A stretch of DNA of 64,000 nt from an uncultured Acidobacteriia bacterium (lineage in GTDB: Bacteria > Acidobacteriota > Terriglobia > Bryobacterales > Bryobacteraceae), in contig CAIYHG010000086.1 of the NCBI GenBank assembly GCA_903925975.1, positions 1 to 64,000 of the forward strand. Reading direction: 5' to 3'. Made by a program: the position numbers and the translations under genes. The notes under the pieces were generated by a model that saw only the letters and a list, made by a program, of their open reading frames with translations, had not been told where the DNA came from and ran no database searches. Within the stretch, counting starts at the first letter, position 1. The number at the start of each line of letters is the position of its first letter. Shown here one piece after another: positions 1 to 9,179 of the stretch.

Positions 1-243
1 ACTGGTTTGTTGATACATGACTCGCGTCGCCTGGATTTGAGTTCGGGAAACTCCGCGCAGATCGGGGGCGGCATTCTTCGTGAGAACCGAGCCGTGTGCA
101 GCAGAATCAATAGCTTGCCTCTTATTTAAGTGGCATTGGGCTATCCTGCCGCCGGAGTTTCTACATTTCAGCGCGAGCAGACCTGGATTGAGGTGGGGCA
201 GGCGGACGCGCGCACTGTACTCGCGTCTTCTTCCGGCCGCGGC
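1..243. other. No gene seen at left edge
   Basis: Only short overlapping frames with no ribosome-binding site and no recognisable product are present. The stretch lies downstream of the minus-strand methyltransferase-like gene and may hold its 3' untranslated region or the regulatory region of a gene beyond the edge. I see no clear hairpin terminator or promoter. Confidence 0.5.
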
Positions 244-930
244 TCAGTGCTTCTTGAGGGTGATGAGCATCCCTCCGCCCTCGCGATAGGGGAGAGTTTC
301 GAGCGCCGGGTTCGAGGTCACAAGCTTCTGGTAATCCGGCGCCATGCTGTCGTTATGAGCGATGATCAAGCCGCCGGGGCGAACCAGGGGCAGCAGGCGG
401 TTCAGGTAATCCACGTAGCCTTCTTTATCTGCGTCGATGAACAGGATGTCGATCGGGTCCTTGAGCCGGGAGATGGTCTTGTGCGCATCGCCGTCCACCA
501 CCGTGACAAGCTGATCGACGCCGGCCTTCGTGAAATGCTTCCGCGCCGTGGCTGCCCGGCCCGCATCGTACTCAAAGGTGGTCAGCTTGCCGCCCGTTTT
601 CTGGAGCGCCATACAAAACCAAAGCCCGGATAGCCCTGTGGAAGTGCCCAGTTCCACGACGTTCTTCGCGTCGGTGGATTCCGTCAGTAGGCGCAGCATC
701 CGGGCGTCCGCAACCGGCGCATTCTCGAACATCGCTCCGGATTTCTGGGCCTCGTCCACCACGGCCAAGATCTTCTTTTCGGCGTCGGAATTACCCTGGG
801 GCAGGCTTTCCACGCGGGCACCGCCGCGTCCGCCGCGCATATTGCCTCCCACGTTGCGCTGGCCAAACGTGGAAAAGACAAGGGTCAGGACGAGCAACAG
901 CAGAACCGGGACGGCGATTCGCAGCTTCAT
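244..930 (-). CDS. Secreted class I SAM-dependent O-methyltransferase-like protein
   Basis: The 228-residue protein matches the catechol/caffeoyl-CoA O-methyltransferase type (Methyltransf_3/24). The glycine-rich SAM loop VVELGTSTGLSG lies near residue 90 and the acidic motif DILFIDADKEGYVDYL near residue 160, where family members hold metal and substrate. The family transfers methyl from SAM to a hydroxyl group. The N terminus is odd: a hydrophobic segment (VPVLLLLVLTLVFSTFG) looks like a signal peptide or anchor, and a Gly/Arg-rich linker follows. That would place a SAM-dependent enzyme outside the cytoplasm. A GGAGAT ribosome-binding site lies about 8 bases before the ATG. The fold is clear; substrate and location are inferred. 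Confidence 0.75.
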   Translation of the reverse strand: MKLRIAVPVLLLLVLTLVFSTFGQRNVGGNMRGGRGGARVESLPQGNSDAEKKILAVVDEAQKSGAMFENAPVADARMLRLLTESTDAKNVVELGTSTGLSGLWFCMALQKTGGKLTTFEYDAGRAATARKHFTKAGVDQLVTVVDGDAHKTISRLKDPIDILFIDADKEGYVDYLNRLLPLVRPGGLIIAHNDSMAPDYQKLVTSNPALETLPYREGGGMLITLKKH

Positions 931-1096
931 GTGGGCTATCTCCTTCGCTCAGCAAATGGCGGAACGGGGCACGGCCTCGAAGCAACCAGGGCAGACCGTT
1001 CTCATCACTTGTTCCCGCCCGCGCCCGGATTAGTTCCAATTTGGGCGCAGGGGCGTCAAGAAGAGGAGTCCGGCGTCAGGGACGCCGGGCATGGGC

Positions 1097-2122
1097 TTAG
1101 TACGCCAGCGGGGCGAAGACGGTTCTTGGAGCGTCCGACACGCGCGCGCGCCTGGCGCGGGATTGGGCAGTCACGGCAGCAGCCGAGGTTGTTGTGACCG
1201 CGACGTCGTAGCCCACCTGCAGGGCCGTAGCGGAAGCGCCATTGAACTGGAGAACCGCTACCGCACAGGAACTTGAGCCTCCATCGATATGGATCTTGAA
1301 TATTCCCGGCGGCAGGGCCGGGATCACGTCCCTCAGCAGCGCGCCGTACGTGCCGCCTTCTCCGTAGGAGCCATTGCTCAACTTGGGAACGGGCGGAATG
1401 ATCGGGGTCGTGCCGATGCCGGCAAGCGCTCCGGTGCTGTCATAGACCCGTATCGTGTAGCCCGCTGGCGCCAAGCTCTCGTTATAGACCACGAATGACA
1501 CCAGGTGAGAGCCCCCGTCGTCGATACCCTGCGCGGACCACTCGTACCATTCCGAGCCGTCCCAGGTAATCGGGACGCTCAGCGACCACGGATGTGACGG
1601 CAGGTTCGAATAGATGAGCTGCGGAAGCACATCCAGACACGCTACCTGGTTCGGGCAGTAGAACACGGCGTATACCGATCCCGTCGTCGTGGAACCGTAG
1701 TTCGGCGCATTGCTGGTGGCGCCCAACAGAGTCACATCCACGGGCTGGTTCGCGTACAGCGCGAAGCTCACGCCGCTTCCGGATTGCGCCGCGTTGGAGT
1801 TGATTTGCGTGTCCATGTTCTGGCTGTTCCCGTCCCCGTCGTAGAACATGTAATCAACGCCGACAGCGCCCGAAGCGGGGGCTGCCACGCGAATCGAGGT
1901 TCCCCAGCCTCCGCCGGCGGCAAGCCACGGAAACGTTCCGGCGACCGCGCAGGAATAGCCGAGAAGGGCTCCGGAAGAGTTCGTAATTTTGTAGGGGCCG
2001 CTCACGCTGGTGCAAGTCGGAACCGTGGTGGACCAATACTTTGCCCCGTCGGTGGGTTGGCCGTACATCGCCGCCGCTGCCAGGCTAACCAGCCCAAGAA
2101 CCTGAAGTAATCTTGCCCGCAT
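1097..2122 (-). CDS. Secreted protein of unknown function
   Basis: The protein has about 341 residues and a clear signal peptide (LLQVLGLVSLAAAAMYGQ). The mature part is rich in Ser, Thr, Gly and Tyr, has a few cysteines (for example CTSVSG and CPNQVACLD) and looks like an all-beta extracellular protein. I recognise no catalytic motif or named family. Two ATGs are adjacent. GGAGG sits one base before the first (2125) and four before the second (2122), so the second is preferred. The C-terminal tail is Arg/Ala-rich and probably disordered. A surface or adhesin role would be a guess from composition only. Confidence 0.6.
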   Translation of the reverse strand: MRARLLQVLGLVSLAAAAMYGQPTDGAKYWSTTVPTCTSVSGPYKITNSSGALLGYSCAVAGTFPWLAAGGGWGTSIRVAAPASGAVGVDYMFYDGDGNSQNMDTQINSNAAQSGSGVSFALYANQPVDVTLLGATSNAPNYGSTTTGSVYAVFYCPNQVACLDVLPQLIYSNLPSHPWSLSVPITWDGSEWYEWSAQGIDDGGSHLVSFVVYNESLAPAGYTIRVYDSTGALAGIGTTPIIPPVPKLSNGSYGEGGTYGALLRDVIPALPPGIFKIHIDGGSSSCAVAVLQFNGASATALQVGYDVAVTTTSAAAVTAQSRARRARVSDAPRTVFAPLAY

Positions 2123-2335
2123 CATTCCTCCAATTAACGTTCCACTAGGGGCCCAAAACCATCAGACGCGACAGGTGGCGTTCCGGTTCACGCTTTTCCG
2201 AAGCCGGTCGCAGAAGCCGCGTGTACTAGAACGCGCACGTTTGGCTCTTTTCGGGCCACGGCGAGACGGATTTGCTTCAGGGCCGGCGGATAAAGGGGCG
2301 GTAGGCGGGGCGAGACTGCAGGGCGGGCGCATTCA

Positions 2336-2371
2336 GCCGGCAGGCTCCGGGTATGCCCGTAGCCTGCCGGC
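2336..2371 (-). terminator. Strong hairpin after eno-gpmA operon
   Basis: A perfect 11-bp inverted repeat (GCCGGCAGGCT / AGCCTGCCGGC) has a 14-base loop that can itself form CGGG-tatg-CCCG. It begins 9 bases past the gpmA stop codon. No U-tract follows on the minus strand, so it may protect the 3' end or act with Rho rather than as a classic intrinsic terminator. Confidence 0.55.
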
Positions 2372-2379
2372 GAACGCAT

Positions 2380-3126
2380 TTACTTCTTCTTCCCTTGCGA
2401 AGCGACGGCGTCCATCGCTGCCTTCACCTTCTCGGGGTCGCCGAGGTAGTAACGGTTCAGCGGCTTTAGGTTGTCGTCGAGTTCGTAGACCAGGGGCATC
2501 CCGGTGGGGATATTGAGTTCCACGATCTCCGCTTCGGAAATGTTGTCCAGATACTTCACCAGGGCGCGCAGGCTATTGCCGTGAGCGGCAATCAGGACTT
2601 TGCTTCCCTTTTGGATTTCGGGAGCGATGGTATCCGTCCAAAGCGGCAGGAAGCGGGCCACCGTGTCTTTCAAACATTCGGTGAGCGGAAGTTCCTGGGG
2701 GCTGAGGCCGCGGTAACGCGGGTCATGGCCGGGAAACCGCTCATCGTCCTGGGTCAGCGCGGGCGGCGGGATATCGTAGCTGCGGCGCCAGATCTTGACT
2801 TGATCTTCGCCGAACTTCGCCGCTGTTTCGGACTTGTTCAGTCCCTGAAGTGCCCCGTAGTGCCGCTCGTTGAGCCGCCAGGAGCGGTGCACTGGAATCC
2901 ACATCAGGTCCATTTCGTCGAGCACGCTCCAGAGCGTCCGGATGGCCCGCTTCAGCACCGAGGTGTAAGCCACGTCGAAGGTGTAGCCTTCGGCCTTGAG
3001 AACCCTTCCGCCGTCGCGCGCTTCCACGCGGCCTTTTTCGGAAAGGTCCACATCCGTCCAGCCGGTGAAGCGGTTCTCGCGGTTCCAATCGCTTTCGCCG
3101 TGGCGCACAAGTACTAGTTTCGTCAT
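2380..3126 (-). CDS. gpmA: 2,3-bisphosphoglycerate-dependent phosphoglycerate mutase
   Basis: This glycolytic enzyme interconverts 3- and 2-phosphoglycerate through a phosphohistidine in the cytoplasm. The phosphohistidine motif [10 protein letters not shown] is at the N terminus (His9), followed by the family-typical [29 protein letters not shown] supplies the catalytic Glu, and the second histidine is in [10 protein letters not shown]. The length of 248 residues is normal for dPGM. The gene starts 9 bases after the enolase stop, and its ribosome-binding site (AGAGGA) overlaps that gap. The two consecutive steps of lower glycolysis are therefore almost certainly co-transcribed. Confidence 0.96.
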   Translation of the reverse strand: MTKLVLVRHGESDWNRENRFTGWTDVDLSEKGRVEARDGGRVLKAEGYTFDVAYTSVLKRAIRTLWSVLDEMDLMWIPVHRSWRLNERHYGALQGLNKSETAAKFGEDQVKIWRRSYDIPPPALTQDDERFPGHDPRYRGLSPQELPLTECLKDTVARFLPLWTDTIAPEIQKGSKVLIAAHGNSLRALVKYLDNISEAEIVELNIPTGMPLVYELDDNLKPLNRYYLGDPEKVKAAMDAVASQGKKK

Positions 3127-3135
3127 TGATCCTCT

Positions 3136-4776
<1,641 letters not shown>

Positions 4777-4804
4777 TTGACTTTATTCCGCAACCACCTA
4801 TGAT
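4777..4804 (+). promoter_or_regulatory. Sigma70-type promoter of rpsU
   Basis: TTGACT (4777-4782) and TATGAT (4799-4804) are separated by 16 bases. Each is one mismatch from consensus. Transcription would start near 4811, leaving a leader of about 98 bases before the S21 start codon. Confidence 0.6.
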
Positions 4805-4908
4805 ATCAGTACCTTCCGTTCGAAGCGCACGGTATTTTTGCCGGTTTTGGCCGGTGATTTTCCGGGCGCCGCTCGGGAAACTCGGTCGAGTTGGGAGGTG
4901 TATTTCGT

Positions 4909-5106
4909 TTGGCTGAAGTCAGGCTTCAAGAGGGCGAGACTTTGGAAAATGCCCTCGGCCGCTTCAAGAGGAAGGTGCAGCAGGATGAAGTTATTAAAGA
5001 GGCTAAGCGCCATTCCTTCTATTTGAAGCCTGGTGAGAAGTTCCGTGCCAAGCAGGCTTTGGCGCGGAAGCGCAATCGAAAGAAGACACGCCGGGAAGTG
5101 GAGTAA
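4909..5106 (+). CDS. rpsU: 30S ribosomal protein S21
   Basis: This small basic ribosomal protein of the 30S platform takes part in initiation. The 65-residue sequence AEVRLQEGETLENALGRFKR, then KFRAKQALARKRNRKK, is characteristic of S21, including the basic C-terminal tail. The start is set at TTG 4909 because GGGAGG (4893-4898) lies ten bases before it. The in-frame TTG at 4891 would put the ribosome-binding site inside the coding sequence and add six residues not found in the family. The zinc-ribbon gene begins 65 bases after the stop and probably shares the promoter at 4777. Confidence 0.93.
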   Translation: MAEVRLQEGETLENALGRFKRKVQQDEVIKEAKRHSFYLKPGEKFRAKQALARKRNRKKTRREVE

Positions 5107-5171
5107 ATTTCGCGGTGGGGTATGCCCCGCCGCTATCCGCAACTGTTCAGGTTAATACGGGGCAAGGAACC

Positions 5172-5486
5172 ATGCCGGATTTCCAGGACCGCGTTCTAAA
5201 GTGCGTAGACTGCGGAGCAGATTTCGTATTCACAGCGGGAGAACAGCACTTCTTCCACGACAAGAATTTCAAGAACGAGCCCAAGCGCTGCAAGAACTGC
5301 AAGACCAAGCGCCAGGGAGGTTCGGGCCCAGGCTTTAGCAAGACGGAGACCATGACCACCTGCTCCCAGTGTGGCCGGGAAACCACGGTACCCTTCAAGC
5401 CGACCCAGGGGCGTCCCGTATTCTGCCGCGAGTGTTTCTTGAGCCGCAAGGGCTCAGCGGCAACGGCTGTTGCGGGCAACCGATAG
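5172..5486 (+). CDS. Double zinc-ribbon protein
   Basis: The 104-residue protein has two metal-binding knuckle pairs. The first is CVDCGADFVFTAGEQHFF with a second CKNCK pair, matching the probable zinc-ribbon family (zf-trcl). The second is CSQCGRETTVPFKPTQGRPV with a CRECF pair, a motif often found at the ends of such proteins. A longer frame begins at 5115, but the ATG at 5172 has AAGGA just upstream and starts right before the first ribbon. The tail is Ala/Gly-rich. The function is unknown; nucleic-acid binding is an inference, supported weakly by the neighbouring ribosomal protein gene. Confidence 0.8.
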   Translation: MPDFQDRVLKCVDCGADFVFTAGEQHFFHDKNFKNEPKRCKNCKTKRQGGSGPGFSKTETMTTCSQCGRETTVPFKPTQGRPVFCRECFLSRKGSAATAVAGNR

Positions 5487-5498
5487 CCGTATCATCCG

Positions 5499-5527
5499 GG
5501 CAGGCGCGCCTAGTAAGGTGGCCTGCC
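5499..5527. terminator. GC hairpin between convergent genes
   Basis: GGCAGGC and GCCTGCC form a 7-bp stem around a 15-base loop. It lies between the stop of the zinc-ribbon gene and the 3' end of the convergent SYLF gene. No U-tract is present on either strand, so its role in termination is uncertain. Confidence 0.35.
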
Positions 5528-5563
5528 TTCAGTGTTTCCGGGTCCTCTGTTCCCAACCTCTGC

Positions 5564-6253
5564 CTAATTGGTCTTCCGCGGCGAATACTTGCTCAATATT
5601 GAAATCAACTGAGCGGCCATCTCGGGCGGTTTGACCCCGGTGGTCAGCACCTGCTTGTTCTCCCAAGGCTGGCCGTACATCGCCTTGTTCGAGTCGAGAT
5701 CGTTCCGCAGCGTGGCGCCTTCGAGCGAAACGCCGGCGAACAGCCCGCGGGAGCGCGACCACGATAGGATTTCGGCGCTGAGGAACGCGTCGGTCTGGGC
5801 CGAAGCGTGGCGGCCCACGGGACCCGCGGCCACGCTGGCGTCCCCGCCGAGAGTGAATTTGCTGGTAGTGAGGCGCTTCATGCCGCGCTCATTCATCACC
5901 AACAGGATCACATCGCTCGAAGAAACGCCGATTTGGAAACCGAAACTGCCTCCCTCGATGCGCACGGCTCCGGGGGCGCCCCAACCGTTGCCGCTCGCGG
6001 CGCGGCATACGGCGAATCCGCGGCCGTATTTCCCGCCGAGTCCCAAGGCCGCTTTCTTCATCCCCGGAACGAGAACGACGCAGGCGGATTTATCGAGCAA
6101 TTCCTGTGGGATGGCCTTATCCGGCGCCGCCATCACTTCCGAAAAGAGGGCCGTGGAATCGGACAAGCGCTCCACCGTATCGGTCTTGTCGTCAGCCGCA
6201 AATACAGGCGCGCTGGAAAGCGCCATCAACAGCGTCAAAGTAGTGAACCGCAT
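5564..6253 (-). CDS. SYLF-domain (Ysc84-like) lipid-binding protein
   Basis: The 229-residue protein has a signal peptide (LTLLMALSSAPVFA) followed by a SYLF domain. Visible family features are the helical lead IPQELLDKSACVVLVPGMKK, the glycine-rich segment LGLGGKYGRGFAVCR and the strand pattern GGSFGFQIGVSSSDVILLVMN, ending in FAGVSLEGATLRNDLDSNKA. Bacterial SYLF proteins are periplasmic or surface proteins thought to bind phosphoinositide-like lipids; the exact role here is unknown. It is the last gene of the minus-strand block, 158 bases after the small zinc protein, and may have its own promoter. Confidence 0.87.
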   Translation of the reverse strand: MRFTTLTLLMALSSAPVFAADDKTDTVERLSDSTALFSEVMAAPDKAIPQELLDKSACVVLVPGMKKAALGLGGKYGRGFAVCRAASGNGWGAPGAVRIEGGSFGFQIGVSSSDVILLVMNERGMKRLTTSKFTLGGDASVAAGPVGRHASAQTDAFLSAEILSWSRSRGLFAGVSLEGATLRNDLDSNKAMYGQPWENKQVLTTGVKPPEMAAQLISILSKYSPRKTN

Positions 6254-6411
6254 GGCCTAATGGTAGCGCGAAGGGACGGAACCGGAGCCCCGCAATTGGG
6301 GCAACCTGACCCATATCGATAGCGGGAGTACGTTAGACCGGCCCGCGGACGCCGCACGCGCCGATACTCCGTGCGAAGGCTTGGCGCCATGACCCGCGGC
6401 GGGCGGGCGCG

Positions 6412-6585
6412 CTAGCCCCGGGGTGTGGGTTTCTCGTCTTCTTCCACCAGTTCCCATTGGCCGCGGCCGCACATGTTCGAGCACTCGGGAAACTGCTGGC
6501 CGGAGGCGAAGCGTTCCGGCAACTTGCAGACCGTACACCAATAGATTCCCGTCTTCGGGGCGGTAACGCCGGGGCGATAAGTCAT
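6412..6585 (-). CDS. Small Cys-rich zinc-binding-like protein
   Basis: The 57-residue protein begins TYRPGVTAPKTGIYWCTVCK and later has CSNMC, so two cysteine pairs could form a small zinc knuckle. The opening RPGxxAPxxGIY resembles the YjzC-like small-protein family. The ATG at 6585 overlaps the TGA of the phosphatase gene (ATGA) and has AGGAG seven to eight bases upstream, so this start is preferred over an upstream in-frame one at 6615. The tail is acidic (ELVEEDE). Translational coupling to the phosphatase is likely; the function is not known. Confidence 0.7.
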   Translation of the reverse strand: MTYRPGVTAPKTGIYWCTVCKLPERFASGQQFPECSNMCGRGQWELVEEDEKPTPRG

Positions 6586-7247
6586 TTGCTGTCTCCTTTT
6601 ATGTCGAGAGCCCAATCCGCGAGTTGTTCCATGCGGTCTATGAGGATGTCGGGCGCCGGATCGTTGAGCGTTTCCGGCTGGAATCCGTAGGTGACGCCGC
6701 AGGCTCGCACTCGGGCGTTGCGGGCGGTCTGGATATCCACCCCGCTATCGCCGACCATGACCGTGCGTTCCCGTTCCACTCCAGTTTCGGCGCGGAGCGT
6801 GTCCACGCCTATCGGATGCGGCTTCTTGAATTCAAAACTGTTGCCGCCGTACACCTGAATGAAGCGCGGGCCGACGCCAAGCCCCTCCATAATCGCGCGG
6901 CTGATCCGGACGGGCTTATTCGTGAGCACGGCGAGCCGCTTACCGGCTGACCAAAGCCGGTCGAGCGTATCGCGCACCCCCGGATACAGAGTGGTATTGT
7001 CGAGCGCGTGCGCGCCGTAGTACTCCAGGAAGAATTCGAGGGCTTCCTGAATCTCAGCCTCGGCGGCCCGCTCGCCGAGCGCCCGCCGGATGAGCGCCGG
7101 AGCGCCGTTGCCGACGTACGAGTAGACGCGCTCGTTCTCGATGGGCGCCATGCGCATATGGGCGCGCGCCGCATTCACGGCGTGGGCGAGGTCGAGCCGG
7201 GAATCGATGAGCGTGCCGTCCAGGTCGAAGATGAGGAGGTCCATCAA
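6582..7247 (-). CDS. gph: HAD hydrolase, phosphoglycolate phosphatase-like
   Basis: The 221-residue enzyme belongs to HAD subfamily IA. Motif I (LLIFDLDGTLIDSR) supplies the nucleophile Asp and the acid/base Asp. A helical cap follows, then motif II near LAVLTNKPVRI, the motif III lysine in FEFKKPHP, and motif IV in VMVGDSGVDIQTARNA. This set fits Gph, which removes phosphate from 2-phosphoglycolate made during DNA repair or oxygenase reactions. HAD enzymes often accept several substrates, so the symbol is tentative. It sits 86 bases after the Fis-like gene and overlaps the small zinc protein by ATGA. Confidence 0.83.
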   Translation of the reverse strand: MMDLLIFDLDGTLIDSRLDLAHAVNAARAHMRMAPIENERVYSYVGNGAPALIRRALGERAAEAEIQEALEFFLEYYGAHALDNTTLYPGVRDTLDRLWSAGKRLAVLTNKPVRISRAIMEGLGVGPRFIQVYGGNSFEFKKPHPIGVDTLRAETGVERERTVMVGDSGVDIQTARNARVRACGVTYGFQPETLNDPAPDILIDRMEQLADWALDIKGDSK

Positions 7248-7333
7248 ACCAAGTTCGATCTTAGCAGTAACGTTTCGCGGTTCAGCCGGGGCCGCAGTTG
7301 GAGAAGCGGGCGGCCGGGCGGCGAAAGGCGGCG

Positions 7334-7603
7334 CTAGGCTGTCTTTTTCTTCCGCTTGCGCACCAAAGTGGCCCTGGCGGCGGGCTTGCGGCGGGGCCGA
7401 CCGTTGCCGAGCGCGTACTCCACCATCTTCCGCTGCAGCGTGTTCCGGTGAATGCCAAGGCGCTTGCTGGCGGCGGACTGATTCCCGCCCGAAGCCTTCA
7501 AAGCGCCATCGATCATGGCCATTTCCAGAACTTCGACCGCTTGCTCCAGGAAGATCCCTCCGGATAGCAGGTGCTGCACGAGCCCGTCAAATTTCTCGTT
7601 CAT
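7334..7603 (-). CDS. Fis-type helix-turn-helix DNA-binding protein
   Basis: The 89-residue protein has a C-terminal Fis-like helix-turn-helix (ALKASGGNQSAASKRLGIHR, then NTLQRKM), the same module that ends NtrC-type activators. An N-terminal helical part may dimerise, and a Lys/Arg-rich tail (RKRKKKTA) follows. The start ATG at 7603 lies inside the end of cvpA, a 17-base overlap, so coupling is likely. No receiver or AAA+ domain is present, so it acts alone as a nucleoid-associated or small regulatory protein. Its targets are unknown. Confidence 0.78.
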   Translation of the reverse strand: MNEKFDGLVQHLLSGGIFLEQAVEVLEMAMIDGALKASGGNQSAASKRLGIHRNTLQRKMVEYALGNGRPRRKPAARATLVRKRKKKTA

Positions 7604-8186
7604 TTTTCCCGTTTTTGTCCCTCTGCGCGCCGGGCGCACTTTCGATCCCTCGTTCGACGGCCTTCCCCCAAGCCGCCTTCACCTGCTGGTACCTCTTGCG
7701 GAAACCTTCCTTCAATTCATATGGCGCCATCGACGAGAGAAGACGCGACGCGTCCATGACGTAAGGCGCCGCTCGCGAGCGCACAACCGCGCTGGGCGGA
7801 TCTTCTCCGGGGGAGAACGCCATCACCGCCATCACGATCACCACGGCCACCAGCAGGCCGCGCGCCAAGCCGAACAGCGCTCCCAGCGCGTGATCGACAA
7901 TCGAAAGGCCGGTCACCTTCAAGAACTTTCCCAGGATAAAGCCGATCAGCGAGCCGATCAATATCACGCCGAGAAAAATCGCAAAAAAACCGACGAGATT
8001 CGACGCCGGCCGCGAACTAACGTAAGGCGTGACGAACGACCCGGCGGCGCCGTAGAACCAAATTCCGAGAATTAGTCCCAGCACTACCGAAACCAAGCCG
8101 ATGATTTCGCGAGTCAGACCCTTCCGGAAACTCGCCACCACGGACCACGCGAGAACGATGACCAGGACTATGTCCAGCCAGTTCAT
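7587..8186 (-). CDS. cvpA: CvpA-family inner-membrane protein
   Basis: The 199-residue protein has about four membrane segments (WLDIVLVIVLAWSVVASF, IIGLVSVVLGLILGIWFYG, LVGFFAIFLGVILIGSLIGF, LFGLARGLLVAVVIVMAVMA), with the family-typical HALGALFGLARGLL before the last helix. CvpA proteins are needed for colicin V export in E. coli and for envelope integrity in other bacteria. In E. coli cvpA precedes purF; here it follows purC and overlaps it by ATGA, so the link to purine genes is kept. The C-terminal region is soluble and charged. Confidence 0.88.
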   Translation of the reverse strand: MNWLDIVLVIVLAWSVVASFRKGLTREIIGLVSVVLGLILGIWFYGAAGSFVTPYVSSRPASNLVGFFAIFLGVILIGSLIGFILGKFLKVTGLSIVDHALGALFGLARGLLVAVVIVMAVMAFSPGEDPPSAVVRSRAAPYVMDASRLLSSMAPYELKEGFRKRYQQVKAAWGKAVERGIESAPGAQRDKNGKNEREI

Positions 8187-9082
8187 AGTTCGCGGCCGGT
8201 GATTATGCTGTATGCCTGCCTGTACTTGTCGGCGGTCTTGGCCGCGATTTCGTCCGGGAGCGAAGGAGCCGGCGGCTGCTTGTTCCAGCGGATCGACTCC
8301 AGATAGTCTCGGACGAATTGCTTGTCGAAGGATGCTTGCGGTCCGCCGGGCGCGTAGGTATCGGCCGGCCAGAAACGCGAGGAATCCGGCGTGAGCACCT
8401 CATCGCCGAGGGTCAATTCGTCGCCCACGAAACCGAACTCGAATTTCGTATCGGCGATGATGATGCCCTTGGTGGAGGCGTAGCGCGAAGCGCGGCTATA
8501 GATGTCAAGCGTGAGATCGCGCAAACGCGAGGCCAAGTCCTTGCCGATCATCGAGCAGACCGTCTCGAACGAAACGTTTTCGTCGTGGCCCGATTGCGCC
8601 TTCGTGGAGGGGGTGAAGATCGGCTCCGGCAACTGGCTGCTTTCCGTCAGACCGGCCGGCAGCTTGATGCCGCACACCGTGCCGCTCTGCCGGTATTCCT
8701 TCCAGCCGGACCCGGAAAGGTAGCCGCGCGCAACGCACTCCACGTCAACCATGCGGGCACGTTTCACGAGCATCGACCGGCCTTCCAACTGATCCCGGAA
8801 ATTGGCCAGCGGCGCGGGATATTCGTCCACATTCGCGGTCAGGAAGTGAGTCGGCACGACTCCCTTCAGAAAATCGAACCAGAAAATGGAAAGCTGGTTC
8901 AGCACCTTTCCTTTGTCGGGGATGCCGGTGCCCAGGATGTAGTCGAACGCGGAGATGCGGTCCGTGGCGATGATCAGCAGGCGGTCGCCCGCGCTGTATA
9001 CATCGCGAACCTTCCCGCGGGCGTGGCGTTCAAAGCCTGGGAGATCAGTTTCCAGAATGACCTGCTTCACAGTGGGGTTCAC
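8183..9082 (-). CDS. purC: SAICAR synthetase (purine biosynthesis)
   Basis: The enzyme joins CAIR and aspartate using ATP to make SAICAR in de novo purine synthesis. Signature segments are GKVRDVY at the N terminus, IIATDRISAFDYILGTGIPD, ECVARGYLSGSGWKEY, and IIIADTKFEFGF for the ATP/Mg site. The 299-residue length is typical of the longer, non-fused type. The start is GTG 9082 with GAGGA directly before it; a second GTG at 9067 is possible. An open frame continues to 9655, but that part is antisense to rnr and unlike the family. cvpA overlaps the stop by ATGA. Confidence 0.95.
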   Translation of the reverse strand: MNPTVKQVILETDLPGFERHARGKVRDVYSAGDRLLIIATDRISAFDYILGTGIPDKGKVLNQLSIFWFDFLKGVVPTHFLTANVDEYPAPLANFRDQLEGRSMLVKRARMVDVECVARGYLSGSGWKEYRQSGTVCGIKLPAGLTESSQLPEPIFTPSTKAQSGHDENVSFETVCSMIGKDLASRLRDLTLDIYSRASRYASTKGIIIADTKFEFGFVGDELTLGDEVLTPDSSRFWPADTYAPGGPQASFDKQFVRDYLESIRWNKQPPAPSLPDEIAAKTADKYRQAYSIITGREL

Positions 9083-9179
9083 GGTTCCTCGGGTTTTCAA
9101 TCGGGGGAGTAAACCAAATGATAACCCGTTCAGCGCCGAAGTCAATCGCGTTTGAAGCGGCGCACAGTAGAATCGGTGT

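Noticed and set aside
4891-4908. TTG 4891 as the start of rpsU
   Set aside because: The GGGAGG ribosome-binding site would fall inside the coding sequence, and S21 proteins begin with the residues that follow TTG 4909.
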